Source: a virus. From it: DNA of 31,693 bases. Shown here piece by piece: positions 23,847 through 31,693 of the stretch. The notes beneath the pieces were generated by a model. It ran no database searches and had not been told where the DNA came from. It saw nothing but the letters and a program-made list of their open reading frames with translations. Position 1 is the first letter of the stretch; the number at the start of each line of letters is the position of its first letter. The stretch spans positions 1 through 31,693 of the IMG/VR virus record IMGVR_UViG_3300002835_000704, one strand, 5' to 3'. A program made the translations under genes and the position numbers.

Positions 23847-24367
23847 TCTTTTACTCTTTTTCTAGTTGATCTTCTTTGTTGTGGTTTTTGAATTTCTTCT
23901 ATGGATTCCTTTGTGGATTTTTGTTTAACTTGTTTTTTAAATTCTTCTTTTATTTCCTCTTTTGATGGTGGAAGTTGTTTGACTTCTTTTGCTGCTTCCA
24001 ACTGCTTATCAGATTTTTTATTTTCAGGAGAAACTTGCCAAGGAGCAGCACCTTTCCAATGAACGTGATCTATATTATCAACATCCCATCCCCTCCAAGC
24101 ACTATAATCATCTTTTGGTTTTGTTGCAACTTGAACTCCGGCAGCAGCTGCTATTTGTTCTAGCATTTCAATTGCTTCTACTGGACTCAAAATACACCAT
24201 AATGAATGATAATCACCTCTCATATTAACTTCAATTGCACCACCAAAAGCAGTTCCTACAGTAATTGAACGAGCACGATTCTTGTTTTGTTGAAGATTTG
24301 CATACTCATTTTCTTCATACATTTGATTGATTCTTTTACGAATTGCAGTTTCTTCTTTTTTTGGCAT
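23843..24367 (-). CDS. Conserved marine-phage-type protein with charged C-terminal tail, function unknown
   Basis: A 174-aa protein from ATG 24367. The N-terminal part is a folded-looking region: ANLQQNKNRARSITVGTAFG, GAIEVNMRGDYHSLWCILSP, VEAIEMLEQIAAAAGVQVAT, then WRGWDVDN and HWKGAAPW. From ~residue 115 on it is a low-complexity Lys/Glu/Gln tail (KEEIKEEFKKQVKQKSTKES, ending RRSTRKRVKE), probably disordered. I recall similar 'SPVEAxxxxEQ...GVQ' proteins in T4-like marine phages, without known function. An AATAAATA motif overlaps the stop of the upstream collagen-like gene and may drive this gene. Confidence 0.7.
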   Translation of the reverse strand: MPKKEETAIRKRINQMYEENEYANLQQNKNRARSITVGTAFGGAIEVNMRGDYHSLWCILSPVEAIEMLEQIAAAAGVQVATKPKDDYSAWRGWDVDNIDHVHWKGAAPWQVSPENKKSDKQLEAAKEVKQLPPSKEEIKEEFKKQVKQKSTKESIEEIQKPQQRRSTRKRVKE

Positions 24368-24393
24368 ATCAAAAAAATAATTAAATCTTTTAC

Positions 24394-24401
24394 TATTTAT
24401 T
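24394..24401 (-). promoter_or_regulatory. Late-promoter candidate AATAAATA overlapping a stop codon
   Basis: The motif overlaps the stop of the collagen-like gene (24397) and lies about 27 nt upstream of the gene starting at 24367. Confidence 0.48.
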
Positions 24402-25707
24402 GAGTTGTCCAGGTAATTGTTACGAATCCTCCTGGAGCAACTGTAACTGGATAAGTTTGTCCTCCAGTAATCACAGATGCCAAATTAGTCGTATTTGCTG
24501 CAGATCCTGCTCCTCCAGGATTGGAACTGCCCGATCCACCAGGATTTCCTGGATTTCCTGGGTTTCCACCAGATCCAGAATTTCCTGGATTTCCACCAGA
24601 TCCTGGATTTCCTGATGATCCTGGATTTCCCGGATTTCCTAATGGAGAGGGGGATTCAAAGCTAGAAAAGAAACCTGCTCCACCACCCCCACCACCTCCA
24701 CCGGGGCTGAATGAACTACTACCGCCACTGCCTCCAGATCCACCAGGAAATACTCCAGGAGTACCAGATCCACCGGACGGACTCCCTCCCCCAGCAGAAC
24801 CGCCAGAACCTCCAGATCCACCAGGCCCTCCTGGACCACCCACGCCACCGGCACCACCATTTCCACCTGTACCATTATTTCCCGGATTTCCAGAATTTCC
24901 TGCTCCACCACCCGATCCATTATTTCCTGGATTTCCTGGATTTCCAGAATTTCCAGTTCCACCAGGATTACCTGTTCCTGCAGATCCCCCTGCGCCTCCA
25001 GGAAAAATTAATCCAAATACTGATGAATTAGATCCAGTAGTTCCTGCATTTCCGGGATTTCCCGGATTTCCACCACTACCTCCTGATCCAGAATTTCCTG
25101 GATTTGCACCAGATCCTGGATTTCCTGATGATCCTGAATTTCCTGGATTGGCACCAGATCCTGGATTTCCAGGATTACCGGGGTTTCCCGAAGATCCTGT
25201 ATTACCCGATCCTCCAGAATTTCCTGGATTTCCTGGATTTGCAGGAGTTCCACCCCTACCTCCATTGCCTCCAGATCCACCAGAACCACCAGATGGTCCA
25301 CTACCAGAACCTCCTGGATTTCCTGCACCTCCTGCGATGGATCCGCCGCGGCCAGCAGCCAGACCGCCACCGCCACCGCCACCTCCACCACCACTACCAG
25401 AATTTCCAGGGGCTCCTGACAAACCTCTATTTCCGGGATTTCCTGGATTTCCTGCATTACCACCCGATCCAGAATTTCCCGGATTTCCTGGATTTCCACC
25501 GCTACCACCATTACCGCCTCCACCTCCTCCACCACCATTTCCTGCAGATCCAGGATTTCCAGGATTTCCTGCTCCACCTCTTCCAGAAACACTTAAAGTT
25601 CTTAATCTTGAAGGAGCAGTAAAATTTCCCGGAGCATTGAAGGTAATAGAACTCGCACGATCCATAAATCCTGGAGATCTAGATTTTCCACTGGCACCTA
25701 ATGGCAT
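24397..25707 (-). CDS. Glycine-rich collagen-like / polyglycine-helix fibre protein
   Basis: A 436-aa protein from ATG 25707. Residues 1-45 ([20 protein letters not shown]) resemble the N-terminal strand of phage glycine-rich domains. Residues ~46-400 are almost entirely Gly, Asn, Ser, Pro and Ala, often as G-x-y triplets with Pro in the third position ([27 protein letters not shown]), broken by poly-Gly and by one hydrophobic patch, [11 protein letters not shown]. Residues ~401-436 ([20 protein letters not shown]) form a beta cap. Two folds fit: a collagen-like triple helix, or a sandwich of polyglycine-II helices like the glycine-rich motifs of T-even gp38 adhesins. Either way it is likely a fibre or tip adhesin. 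The 2OG-Fe(II) oxygenase gene lies immediately upstream, 35 nt away. Confidence 0.85.
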   Translation of the reverse strand: MPLGASGKSRSPGFMDRASSITFNAPGNFTAPSRLRTLSVSGRGGAGNPGNPGSAGNGGGGGGGGNGGSGGNPGNPGNSGSGGNAGNPGNPGNRGLSGAPGNSGSGGGGGGGGGGLAAGRGGSIAGGAGNPGGSGSGPSGGSGGSGGNGGRGGTPANPGNPGNSGGSGNTGSSGNPGNPGNPGSGANPGNSGSSGNPGSGANPGNSGSGGSGGNPGNPGNAGTTGSNSSVFGLIFPGGAGGSAGTGNPGGTGNSGNPGNPGNNGSGGGAGNSGNPGNNGTGGNGGAGGVGGPGGPGGSGGSGGSAGGGSPSGGSGTPGVFPGGSGGSGGSSSFSPGGGGGGGGAGFFSSFESPSPLGNPGNPGSSGNPGSGGNPGNSGSGGNPGNPGNPGGSGSSNPGGAGSAANTTNLASVITGGQTYPVTVAPGGFVTITWTTQ

Positions 25708-25732
25708 TTTAGTATTTCTTTATTTCTAAAAT

Positions 25733-25740
25733 TATTTATT
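25733..25740 (-). promoter_or_regulatory. Late-promoter candidate AATAAATA
   Basis: Located in the 35-nt gap between the HxE oxygenase stop and the collagen-like gene (start 25707). If active, the fibre could be transcribed separately from, and more strongly than, its upstream oxygenase. Confidence 0.5.
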
Positions 25741-25742
25741 AC

Positions 25743-26339
25743 TTAATCCAAATAAAACCAACCTGTTACAATATACTTTGATTCGTTTCCGTGAACTACA
25801 TTTCCTCTGTGAGTATGAGTGTAAGCAGCTGGCCAAATTGCAATTGAATTTTCTTTGGGAGGAACTCTCAATCTTTGATATAAAAATTCAGTTTCTCCTG
25901 CACAATTTTCTCCCAATGTGTTTAGATATAAACTATAAGCCAAGATTCTATTTGCAAGATCTCCCCCATTTTGTTCAGAATGCCAAATATGATATCCGGC
26001 ACCCGGAATTGTTTTTTGCATTTTTACAGAAGTGCATCTAATTGGAAGATCTCTCAAAATATCAAATTCTGAACTATACTCATCATAACACTTTTGAAGT
26101 CCTTCCCAAAAAATAGATAAAGACGATTCATTATTAAAACTTGATAATGAATGATTTTTTAAATTCAAAAAGAGAAATTCATCTTGCTTTTTTGTCTTAT
26201 CAATTTCTTCAGATTTTTGCCGATCAGATCCAACTCCAGATTGAAATAGTCTTTCAAATTCTTGTATTAAGTGATGACAAAAACCATCAGGATACACATT
26301 TTCATATAATCCAATAAAATCTATATATTGTTTGTTCAT
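25743..26339 (-). CDS. 2OG-Fe(II) oxygenase-like protein with HxE iron motif
   Basis: A 198-aa protein from ATG 26339. The C-terminal half fits the 2OG-Fe(II) fold: GAGYHIWHSEQN, then RILAYSLYLNTL, CAGETEFLYQRLRVPPKENS, IAIWPAAYTHTHRGN, and SKYIVTGWFYLD. The proximal motif is H120-x-E122 instead of the usual H-x-D, the distal His is H175 or H177, and the 2-oxoglutarate position is K188 in place of Arg. I recall these as features of a phage-rich subgroup, so it may well be active. It lies directly upstream of the Gly-Asn-Pro-rich protein, which offers many Pro residues in collagen-like Y positions; hydroxylation of that protein is a hypothesis from position only. It follows the giant fibre gene by 14 nt. 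Confidence 0.8.
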   Translation of the reverse strand: MNKQYIDFIGLYENVYPDGFCHHLIQEFERLFQSGVGSDRQKSEEIDKTKKQDEFLFLNLKNHSLSSFNNESSLSIFWEGLQKCYDEYSSEFDILRDLPIRCTSVKMQKTIPGAGYHIWHSEQNGGDLANRILAYSLYLNTLGENCAGETEFLYQRLRVPPKENSIAIWPAAYTHTHRGNVVHGNESKYIVTGWFYLD

Positions 26340-26353
26340 ATTTGGATATAATA

Positions 26354-29300
26354 TTATGTAAAGTTATATAGGGCGATATTACCGTACCAAGTTGTTCCAT
26401 TATTTGGAGTAAAGAAGGACCAAATATCAGTTGCATTGGCAGTGGTTGTTCTTGATGGAGTTACGTTATTTGGCCATTTTACTGATGCTGGCCATACAAT
26501 CGTTCTTCCTGCGGTTGTATCATTTGCCAATATTAACGTAAATGATGCAGTTCCTGAAGTTACACCTGTAGTAAATGTAAACGTACAATTACCTGTCAAT
26601 GTTGCAGTAAACACGTTTCCGTTAGCTAAATTAATAGTCGCAGCAGTTCCAGTATTTCCTAATGCACTAGTAGCTTCAACATAATTTTTTAATACTGCTT
26701 TATCTAAAGTTGTTGAAGATAAATCAATTCCCGTAGAATTAATTGTAATTGCAGATCCGACTACCAAATTAGTTCCATTAAATGTTAAATTTGAAGATCC
26801 TGCAAAATCTCCAGATGATCTGTACTGAACTTGATTATCAGATCCAGCAGCATTTGAAGTGATTGTAGCCACTCCAGAAGATGCAGTAATTGATAAAGTT
26901 CCTCCATTAACGTTAATAACTGTAAGTGCAGTGCCGACACTTACATTATTTTTTCTTAACTCTACTCCAGAAATAACGTTACTTAAACTACTACCATCAC
27001 CAATAAATTTATTAGCTGTTACAATACCACTGAATGATGCTTGAGTTCCAAAGAGTGATGTTGTATGAGTTGTAATACCAGAAAATGTAGAAACTCCAGT
27101 AACATTTAATTGTTGCGAAGTTAAATTAGTAGTACTTGTTACACCTAATGTAGTAATTCCAGAAACTGTAAGGAAAGTTGATCCAACAGAAATAGCACTA
27201 ATAACATTACTAGAATTAAAATTTGTTGCATTTACTGTCGCAAAAGTGCAAACTCCAGTAACATTTAATTGTTGTGAAGTTAAATTAGTAGTACTTGTTA
27301 CACCTAATGTAGTAATTCCAGAAACTGTAAGGAAAGTTGATCCAAGAGAGACTGCAGTGAGATTTCCTGTTATATTTGGATTATTCGTAAGATCATATCC
27401 AGCACCATTGCCAACAAGAATAGTTCCCGCAACAGGAGTTGATGTTAGATTTGTACCACCTTTGTTTAAAGGAACTGGACTTGTAAGATTATTTGGATCT
27501 TGATAATAGGATCCATCTTGTCCATCTAACTTATCTGCATCAACATCACCTCCTTGGGCAGAAGTTTTAATTCTTACTGCACCATCACCATCAAAAGCAA
27601 ATGTTGATTTCTTAAATTTAGAAACTCCAACGTTTGTGTAATTTACATCTCCAAGTATACCATCAACACGATTTAATTTAAGATTTACATTTCCATAGTA
27701 GGTTGTAATCCCCGATGAAGCATCAAAAGAAGTTCCAGTAACTGTAAATGGTTCAGTAGTTCCAATTCCAACACCTTTTACAACTTTTTGGAAGGTGCTA
27801 TTTCCAGATAAAAACGTATCAATAGTAGCAGATCCACTTCCAAGACGAGTTGGTGAAATAGTTCCAGAAATAATATTAGATGCGTCAATATTAGTTCCTG
27901 AGATTACCGAATAATTACTTGCGCTTGTTGAAGAAGTATTAACTACTTTATTATATTGAACATTTTGTTTTGTAAAGGTGGCAATTCCAGATCCTGTAGA
28001 TCCTAGAGAAACAGCACTTACAGACAATCCATTAATTGAAGCAAGTGCATCTCCTCTTAAACTATGCAGAGTAAACCCATTTGTAATTACAGATCCAATA
28101 AAGTAGAAATATCCTGAAGTAAGTCCTGAAGGTAATCCTACACCTACAACTTTAACAGCATCTCCAGTAGAGTAACCGTGATTTAGTAAAGTTATAAAAT
28201 TAGAGCTTGTATTTACTCCAGATCTTGTTAAAGAGTGTGTTCCAGTTCCAGTGCTGGTCAAATCAAGAATATTTAAAAGTCCATAATTTGTATAAAGTTC
28301 AACAGAAGTTATTCCAACCTTTTTAATATAATAAGTTTGATTATTCGTTAATCCTCCAATTACAGATCCTGCACCAATATTATAAATGACAGGATCTCCG
28401 TCAGAAAATGTATTTACACCAACAATAATTCTATTTTGAGTTGTATCAATATCACTTAAAGAATTAAATGATGTAGAATACCCCACACTTATATCTGTAG
28501 ATAATCCTATAGCATCATTATCTGAAATAAAATCTGGAGATGTTATAGATGCAGCAAATTTGGTATTATTTGTTAGTTTTGTATATAATCTAGTCTCTAC
28601 AGAATTAACAGTAACAGTTGCATAATTTGTTCCACTTATTGGAACACTTGTAATTCTTAATATATCATTTGCAGCATAATTTCTCCCACCAAATACAAAA
28701 TCAACATCTATAATTTGCCCAGAAGAATTAACGGTTACATTTGCAACTGCCGATGTTCCTATACCCGTTGATGTCGCAATTGAAACATTGTTATAAGTTC
28801 CCTGCACATAACCAGATCCACCAGATAATAGTGTACTAAGAACTAATACACCCTTAACTAATCCAGTAGTTCCGTATCCAACATTATGAGGTGTAGTTAC
28901 AATTCCAATTGCAACATTATTATTTGCAGATACAATTTGTGTACCATTTGTAAAATTATAATTTCTTGTAGAATCACTTAGAACTAGATATTGACTATCT
29001 CTATCGTTGATTAATCTATATGTTAGAGTTCCAATTCCCGTAGATTCAACAACAAGATCTCCAGAAAGTAAATCTTTTGGTGGAACATCATCAACTAACG
29101 ACAATCTTGCATCAGTTATTGTACTGATATAATATCCAGATTCTCTTGCGACAGAAATTAATTCAGAATTAATTTGTCCGGAAGAATTTAAAATAACAAC
29201 TGCATTTGGTACTGAACTTGTAGATGCATTTTTATCAATAAAATCGCCAAGACGATCATTTAAAAATGTTCTTTGTGCCTTTTGTGTGCTAAGTCTATAG

Positions 29301-31693
29301 TCTTGAGCGCCACCAGGTTCGTTATCACCTAAACCAATATCAGCAGATACTTCTGTAATTTCCGGACTATTTCCAATTTTAAATTTAAGGCTTGTTAGTT
29401 CACCGATTGTAACAGTATTATTAAATATAATATTTCCAGTTCTATTAAATGCTGTAATTGCATCACCTACTTTAAAGTCACCAAGTTCATTTGTTCCTGA
29501 AGTATAAACTCGGCCGCCCCTTTCAGATACTTGCTCTTTTGTAGAGTCAACAATTCCACCATTTTGTGGAAGTGCATTATAATCATTTCCAGATCCAACA
29601 TATTCCCAAGTATGAGAAGATGAGTTAATAATACTTGGACGATGGAAATAACAGAAATAATTTTCAGGTAGAGATGATACATTTTGAATACTTTCTCCAG
29701 TTTCTGTCGTTCCAACCGTAACATCAATCGTATAATAAGATGTAATTCCAACAACAGATGTAACTGATGCTGTTTGTGGTGATGGGCTATGATCTTGAAT
29801 TGTTCCTACAGTATTAAAATCTACACCACTTTGTACTGAAACAAGAAGTTTATTAGAAGTAAATGTTACTGCATATCCAGAAGCACTAGTAAATGTTTGT
29901 GTAATTAATCTTCCAGGAACAAAAGCATATGAACTTGAATCTAAAGTAAGTTCTTGATAATTATTATGGTAAGATGGAATATTTTCTACAAAAAATTCAT
30001 TATTTGACTTCTGTAACGTATGAATACCAGAAGATGTATTAGTCAGATCAACAACTTTAGTTAAACTAATATCTTCATAAAGTTTAATGGTATTAATACC
30101 AACATAATCTACAAAATATTCTTTTTTATCCACCAATCCACCAATAGCACCAGAAGAACTTTTTATATAAAGAACTGTATCAGAATCTGTGAGATTATGA
30201 GATGTTATTGTAATTTCATTTGAAACTGTGTTAATTCCCGAAACACCATCAAAAGTGGTAGAATATCCAACACTTTTAAAAGTACCAGTTACATCTTGAT
30301 AACTTTGATTATAAAAACGAAGAACATAATTTGTTTGTTCTTTTCCACCCAAACCAACAATTTTTAAAGATTGATTTCCATCAACTACAGAATTTGCAGC
30401 AACAATTCCTCTATCAAATACAAAAGAATTTGGACTAAATCCTTTGGATCTAAGTGCATTAGTTCCAAAGTTTGTAGCAGAGTTTGTAATAGAGAGATAT
30501 CCACCAGATTCAGATAAAGATCCATCTTGGCAGAAAATTTGGAAACAAGATACTAATTGAGCATATCCATCATTAATTGCTCTATATCCAATACCACCAA
30601 AAGAAACTAGAGTAAAAGCATTTGCAACTATAGATTTTCCTTGTTCAGGAACTCCACCAATCGCAGGATTTTCTGCTTCATTTGGAATAGTTGGTGTATT
30701 TGGTGTGACAACTTTATTCCCATCAACCAAAATTCCATTACCGCCCAAGAAAGAAATTACTGAACAATTTTGAATATATGGAGATCTTGTAATTACGGGT
30801 TTAGTATCTGTAACTGCATATCCAACTCTAGAAGTTGTTGCATCTAATGGATCATCAAATGATAAAGCATAGTCAAAAGTGTATTGGGGAACCCCACTAA
30901 TAACGTAATCTCTTAGAGTAATTCCAGACACATAGGCTCCATTACGAACCCTAAACATATCTTTTCCGGCACTTTGAGGTCTTACAATAGTATTTCTAAT
31001 ATTATCCCCAATAATGCTAACATCTTCATAAAGAATAATGGGATTATCTTCTACGTAATCACCAGTCTCAACAAATATTACAACTTTTCCACCTCTCTGC
31101 GATGCTAATTGTGCTGCTTTTTTAATAGTTTGTACTGGTAAAAGAGTACCATCATTCGCATCATTTCCTTTTGTAATAGAAACATAAATTCTATTATCAA
31201 AAGCACCCAAACTAGGTGCAAAAGACAAGTTTCCAAAACCATCAGTAACAATAGATTGGCCAGCAATTCCATCTGATGTTGGATATTTTAGATTTGATAC
31301 GGTTAATATCCCAGATATATTTAATTGCTGTGTGGTTAAATTAGTAGTACTTGTAACTCCTAGTGTACTAATTCCAGATGAATTAATGTTTGTTAAAGTA
31401 GCATTGGTACTATTCAGAGTTGTAACAGTACCAATTGTACCACTTAAGTTTGTTAAAGTAGCATTGGTACTATTCAGAGTTGTAACAGTACCAATTGTAC
31501 CACTTAAGTTTGTTAAAGTAGCATTGGTACTATTCAGAGTTGTAACAGTACCAATTGTACCACTTAAGTTTGTTAAAGTAGCATTGGTACTATTCAGAGT
31601 TGTAACAGTACCAATTGTACCACTTAAGTTTGTTAAAGTAGCATTGGTACTATTCAGAGTTGTAACAGTACCAATTGTACCACTTAAGTTTGT
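26354..31693 (-). CDS. Giant beta-helix tail fibre/spike protein, N-terminus beyond the window
   Basis: The frame is open from the window edge to the stop at 26354: 1779 codons are visible, so the true start lies upstream. A TTG at 31228 is internal. Regions in order: five 20-residue tandem repeats (31388-31693); a unit NLTTQQLNISGILTVSN; a pectate-lyase-like beta helix (~31200-30400; IYVSITKGNDANDGTLLPVQ, YVEDNPIILYEDVSIIGDNI, SPYIQNCSVISFLGGNGILV); a domain with WEYVGSGNDYNALPQNGGIV and VYTSGTNELGDFKVGDAI; repeated beta units; two near-identical NLTSQQLNVTGV units; and a compact C-terminal tip (TLTGNCTFTFTTGVTSGTAS, VWPASVKWPNNVTPSRTT, NNGTTWYGNIALYNFT). The beta-helix part is related to 16168-18042. 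It is probably a major tail spike or fibre; enzymatic activity cannot be judged. Confidence 0.83.
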   Translation of the reverse strand, partial: TNLSGTIGTVTTLNSTNATLTNLSGTIGTVTTLNSTNATLTNLSGTIGTVTTLNSTNATLTNLSGTIGTVTTLNSTNATLTNLSGTIGTVTTLNSTNATLTNINSSGISTLGVTSTTNLTTQQLNISGILTVSNLKYPTSDGIAGQSIVTDGFGNLSFAPSLGAFDNRIYVSITKGNDANDGTLLPVQTIKKAAQLASQRGGKVVIFVETGDYVEDNPIILYEDVSIIGDNIRNTIVRPQSAGKDMFRVRNGAYVSGITLRDYVISGVPQYTFDYALSFDDPLDATTSRVGYAVTDTKPVITRSPYIQNCSVISFLGGNGILVDGNKVVTPNTPTIPNEAENPAIGGVPEQGKSIVANAFTLVSFGGIGYRAINDGYAQLVSCFQIFCQDGSLSESGGYLSITNSATNFGTNALRSKGFSPNSFVFDRGIVAANSVVDGNQSLKIVGLGGKEQTNYVLRFYNQSYQDVTGTFKSVGYSTTFDGVSGINTVSNEITITSHNLTDSDTVLYIKSSSGAIGGLVDKKEYFVDYVGINTIKLYEDISLTKVVDLTNTSSGIHTLQKSNNEFFVENIPSYHNNYQELTLDSSSYAFVPGRLITQTFTSASGYAVTFTSNKLLVSVQSGVDFNTVGTIQDHSPSPQTASVTSVVGITSYYTIDVTVGTTETGESIQNVSSLPENYFCYFHRPSIINSSSHTWEYVGSGNDYNALPQNGGIVDSTKEQVSERGGRVYTSGTNELGDFKVGDAITAFNRTGNIIFNNTVTIGELTSLKFKIGNSPEITEVSADIGLGDNEPGGAQDYRLSTQKAQRTFLNDRLGDFIDKNASTSSVPNAVVILNSSGQINSELISVARESGYYISTITDARLSLVDDVPPKDLLSGDLVVESTGIGTLTYRLINDRDSQYLVLSDSTRNYNFTNGTQIVSANNNVAIGIVTTPHNVGYGTTGLVKGVLVLSTLLSGGSGYVQGTYNNVSIATSTGIGTSAVANVTVNSSGQIIDVDFVFGGRNYAANDILRITSVPISGTNYATVTVNSVETRLYTKLTNNTKFAASITSPDFISDNDAIGLSTDISVGYSTSFNSLSDIDTTQNRIIVGVNTFSDGDPVIYNIGAGSVIGGLTNNQTYYIKKVGITSVELYTNYGLLNILDLTSTGTGTHSLTRSGVNTSSNFITLLNHGYSTGDAVKVVGVGLPSGLTSGYFYFIGSVITNGFTLHSLRGDALASINGLSVSAVSLGSTGSGIATFTKQNVQYNKVVNTSSTSASNYSVISGTNIDASNIISGTISPTRLGSGSATIDTFLSGNSTFQKVVKGVGIGTTEPFTVTGTSFDASSGITTYYGNVNLKLNRVDGILGDVNYTNVGVSKFKKSTFAFDGDGAVRIKTSAQGGDVDADKLDGQDGSYYQDPNNLTSPVPLNKGGTNLTSTPVAGTILVGNGAGYDLTNNPNITGNLTAVSLGSTFLTVSGITTLGVTSTTNLTSQQLNVTGVCTFATVNATNFNSSNVISAISVGSTFLTVSGITTLGVTSTTNLTSQQLNVTGVSTFSGITTHTTSLFGTQASFSGIVTANKFIGDGSSLSNVISGVELRKNNVSVGTALTVINVNGGTLSITASSGVATITSNAAGSDNQVQYRSSGDFAGSSNLTFNGTNLVVGSAITINSTGIDLSSTTLDKAVLKNYVEATSALGNTGTAATINLANGNVFTATLTGNCTFTFTTGVTSGTASFTLILANDTTAGRTIVWPASVKWPNNVTPSRTTTANATDIWSFFTPNNGTTWYGNIALYNFT
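27092..27345. repeat. 95-nt near-perfect direct repeat in the giant fibre gene
   Basis: Positions 27092-27186 and 27251-27345 differ at one base. They encode a unit read as LTVSGITTLGVTSTTNL plus TSQQLNVTGV. A diverged third unit lies near 31290-31376. Confidence 0.85.
31388..31693. repeat. 60-nt perfect tandem repeat, 5.1 copies, running off the window
   Basis: The same 60 bases recur with no mismatch from 31388 to the window end. On the minus strand each unit encodes 20 residues (TIGTVTTLNST, then NATLTNLSG). The reading frame is preserved because 60 is a multiple of three. The true copy number is unknown. Confidence 0.95.

Noticed and set aside
24521-25729. A 402-codon plus-strand open frame rich in Pro-Gly-Phe
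   Set aside because: It is the antisense shadow of the Gly-Asn-Pro codon repeats on the minus strand. It has no ribosome-binding site, and the minus frame has recognisable non-repetitive ends.
31226-31228. TTG start for a 1624-aa protein
   Set aside because: The frame continues open upstream with fibre-like sequence to the window edge, so this TTG is internal.
31388-31693. CRISPR array
   Set aside because: The repeat is continuous with no variable spacers and stays in one reading frame of a fibre protein.

Overview
The window looks like part of the virion/tail-adhesin region of a large, AT-rich marine T4-like myovirus (cyanophage or pelagiphage type). This is inferred from several features: endosialidase-chaperone (peptidase S74) tail fibres, fibres with tropism-determinant-like N-termini, clusters of 2OG-Fe(II) oxygenases, a glycine-rich collagen-like protein, and short intergenic gaps with TATAAATA/AATAAATA motifs like the late promoters of T4-like phages. 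No photosynthesis gene, capsid gene, terminase, tRNA or integrase is visible, so host and genus cannot be fixed. All 27 genes I accept lie on the minus strand and are tightly packed: many start/stop codons overlap (ATGA, TAATG) or are 1-2 nt apart, and no gene-free stretch exceeds about 115 bases. Transcription runs from position 31693 towards position 1.

Layout in transcription order. (a) 31693-26354: a giant fibre/spike protein, cut by the window edge, starting inside a perfect 60-bp tandem repeat. (b) 26339-24397: a 2OG-Fe(II) oxygenase followed by a Gly-Asn-Pro-rich collagen-like/polyglycine protein. (c) 24367-23265: a Lys/Gln-rich conserved protein and a DUF4376-like protein. (d) 23209-21964: two consecutive 2OG-Fe(II) oxygenases. 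(e) 21925-20829: three small proteins sharing one C-terminal module. (f) 20717-14824: a tropism-determinant-like fibre, a terminator overlapping a late-promoter candidate, a short coiled-coil protein, a beta-helix fibre, a small beta protein and an S74 fibre. (g) 14802-7338: a 1247-aa S74 fibre, then three tandem lectin-like (LamG-type) paralogues. (h) 7324-4956: a 111-aa protein and a third S74 fibre with a Cys-rich repeat patch. (i) 4954-2972: an overlapping trio of two 2OG-Fe(II) oxygenases and a sulfotransferase-like P-loop protein. (j) 2910-1: a complete seven-blade RCC1-type propeller, a DUF4376-like protein, and a second RCC1 protein running off the window.

The region can be read as a dense host-recognition locus. 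Many alternative adhesins are built from shared modules, and nucleotide-perfect repeats of 67, 110 and 128 nt plus a 60-nt tandem repeat suggest recent recombination. Interleaved with them are five different 2OG-Fe(II) oxygenases and one sulfotransferase-like enzyme that could modify virion proteins or host surface molecules. The best candidate for something undescribed is this modification set, above all the oxygenase directly upstream of the collagen-like Gly-X-Pro protein and the oxygenase-oxygenase-sulfotransferase cassette.
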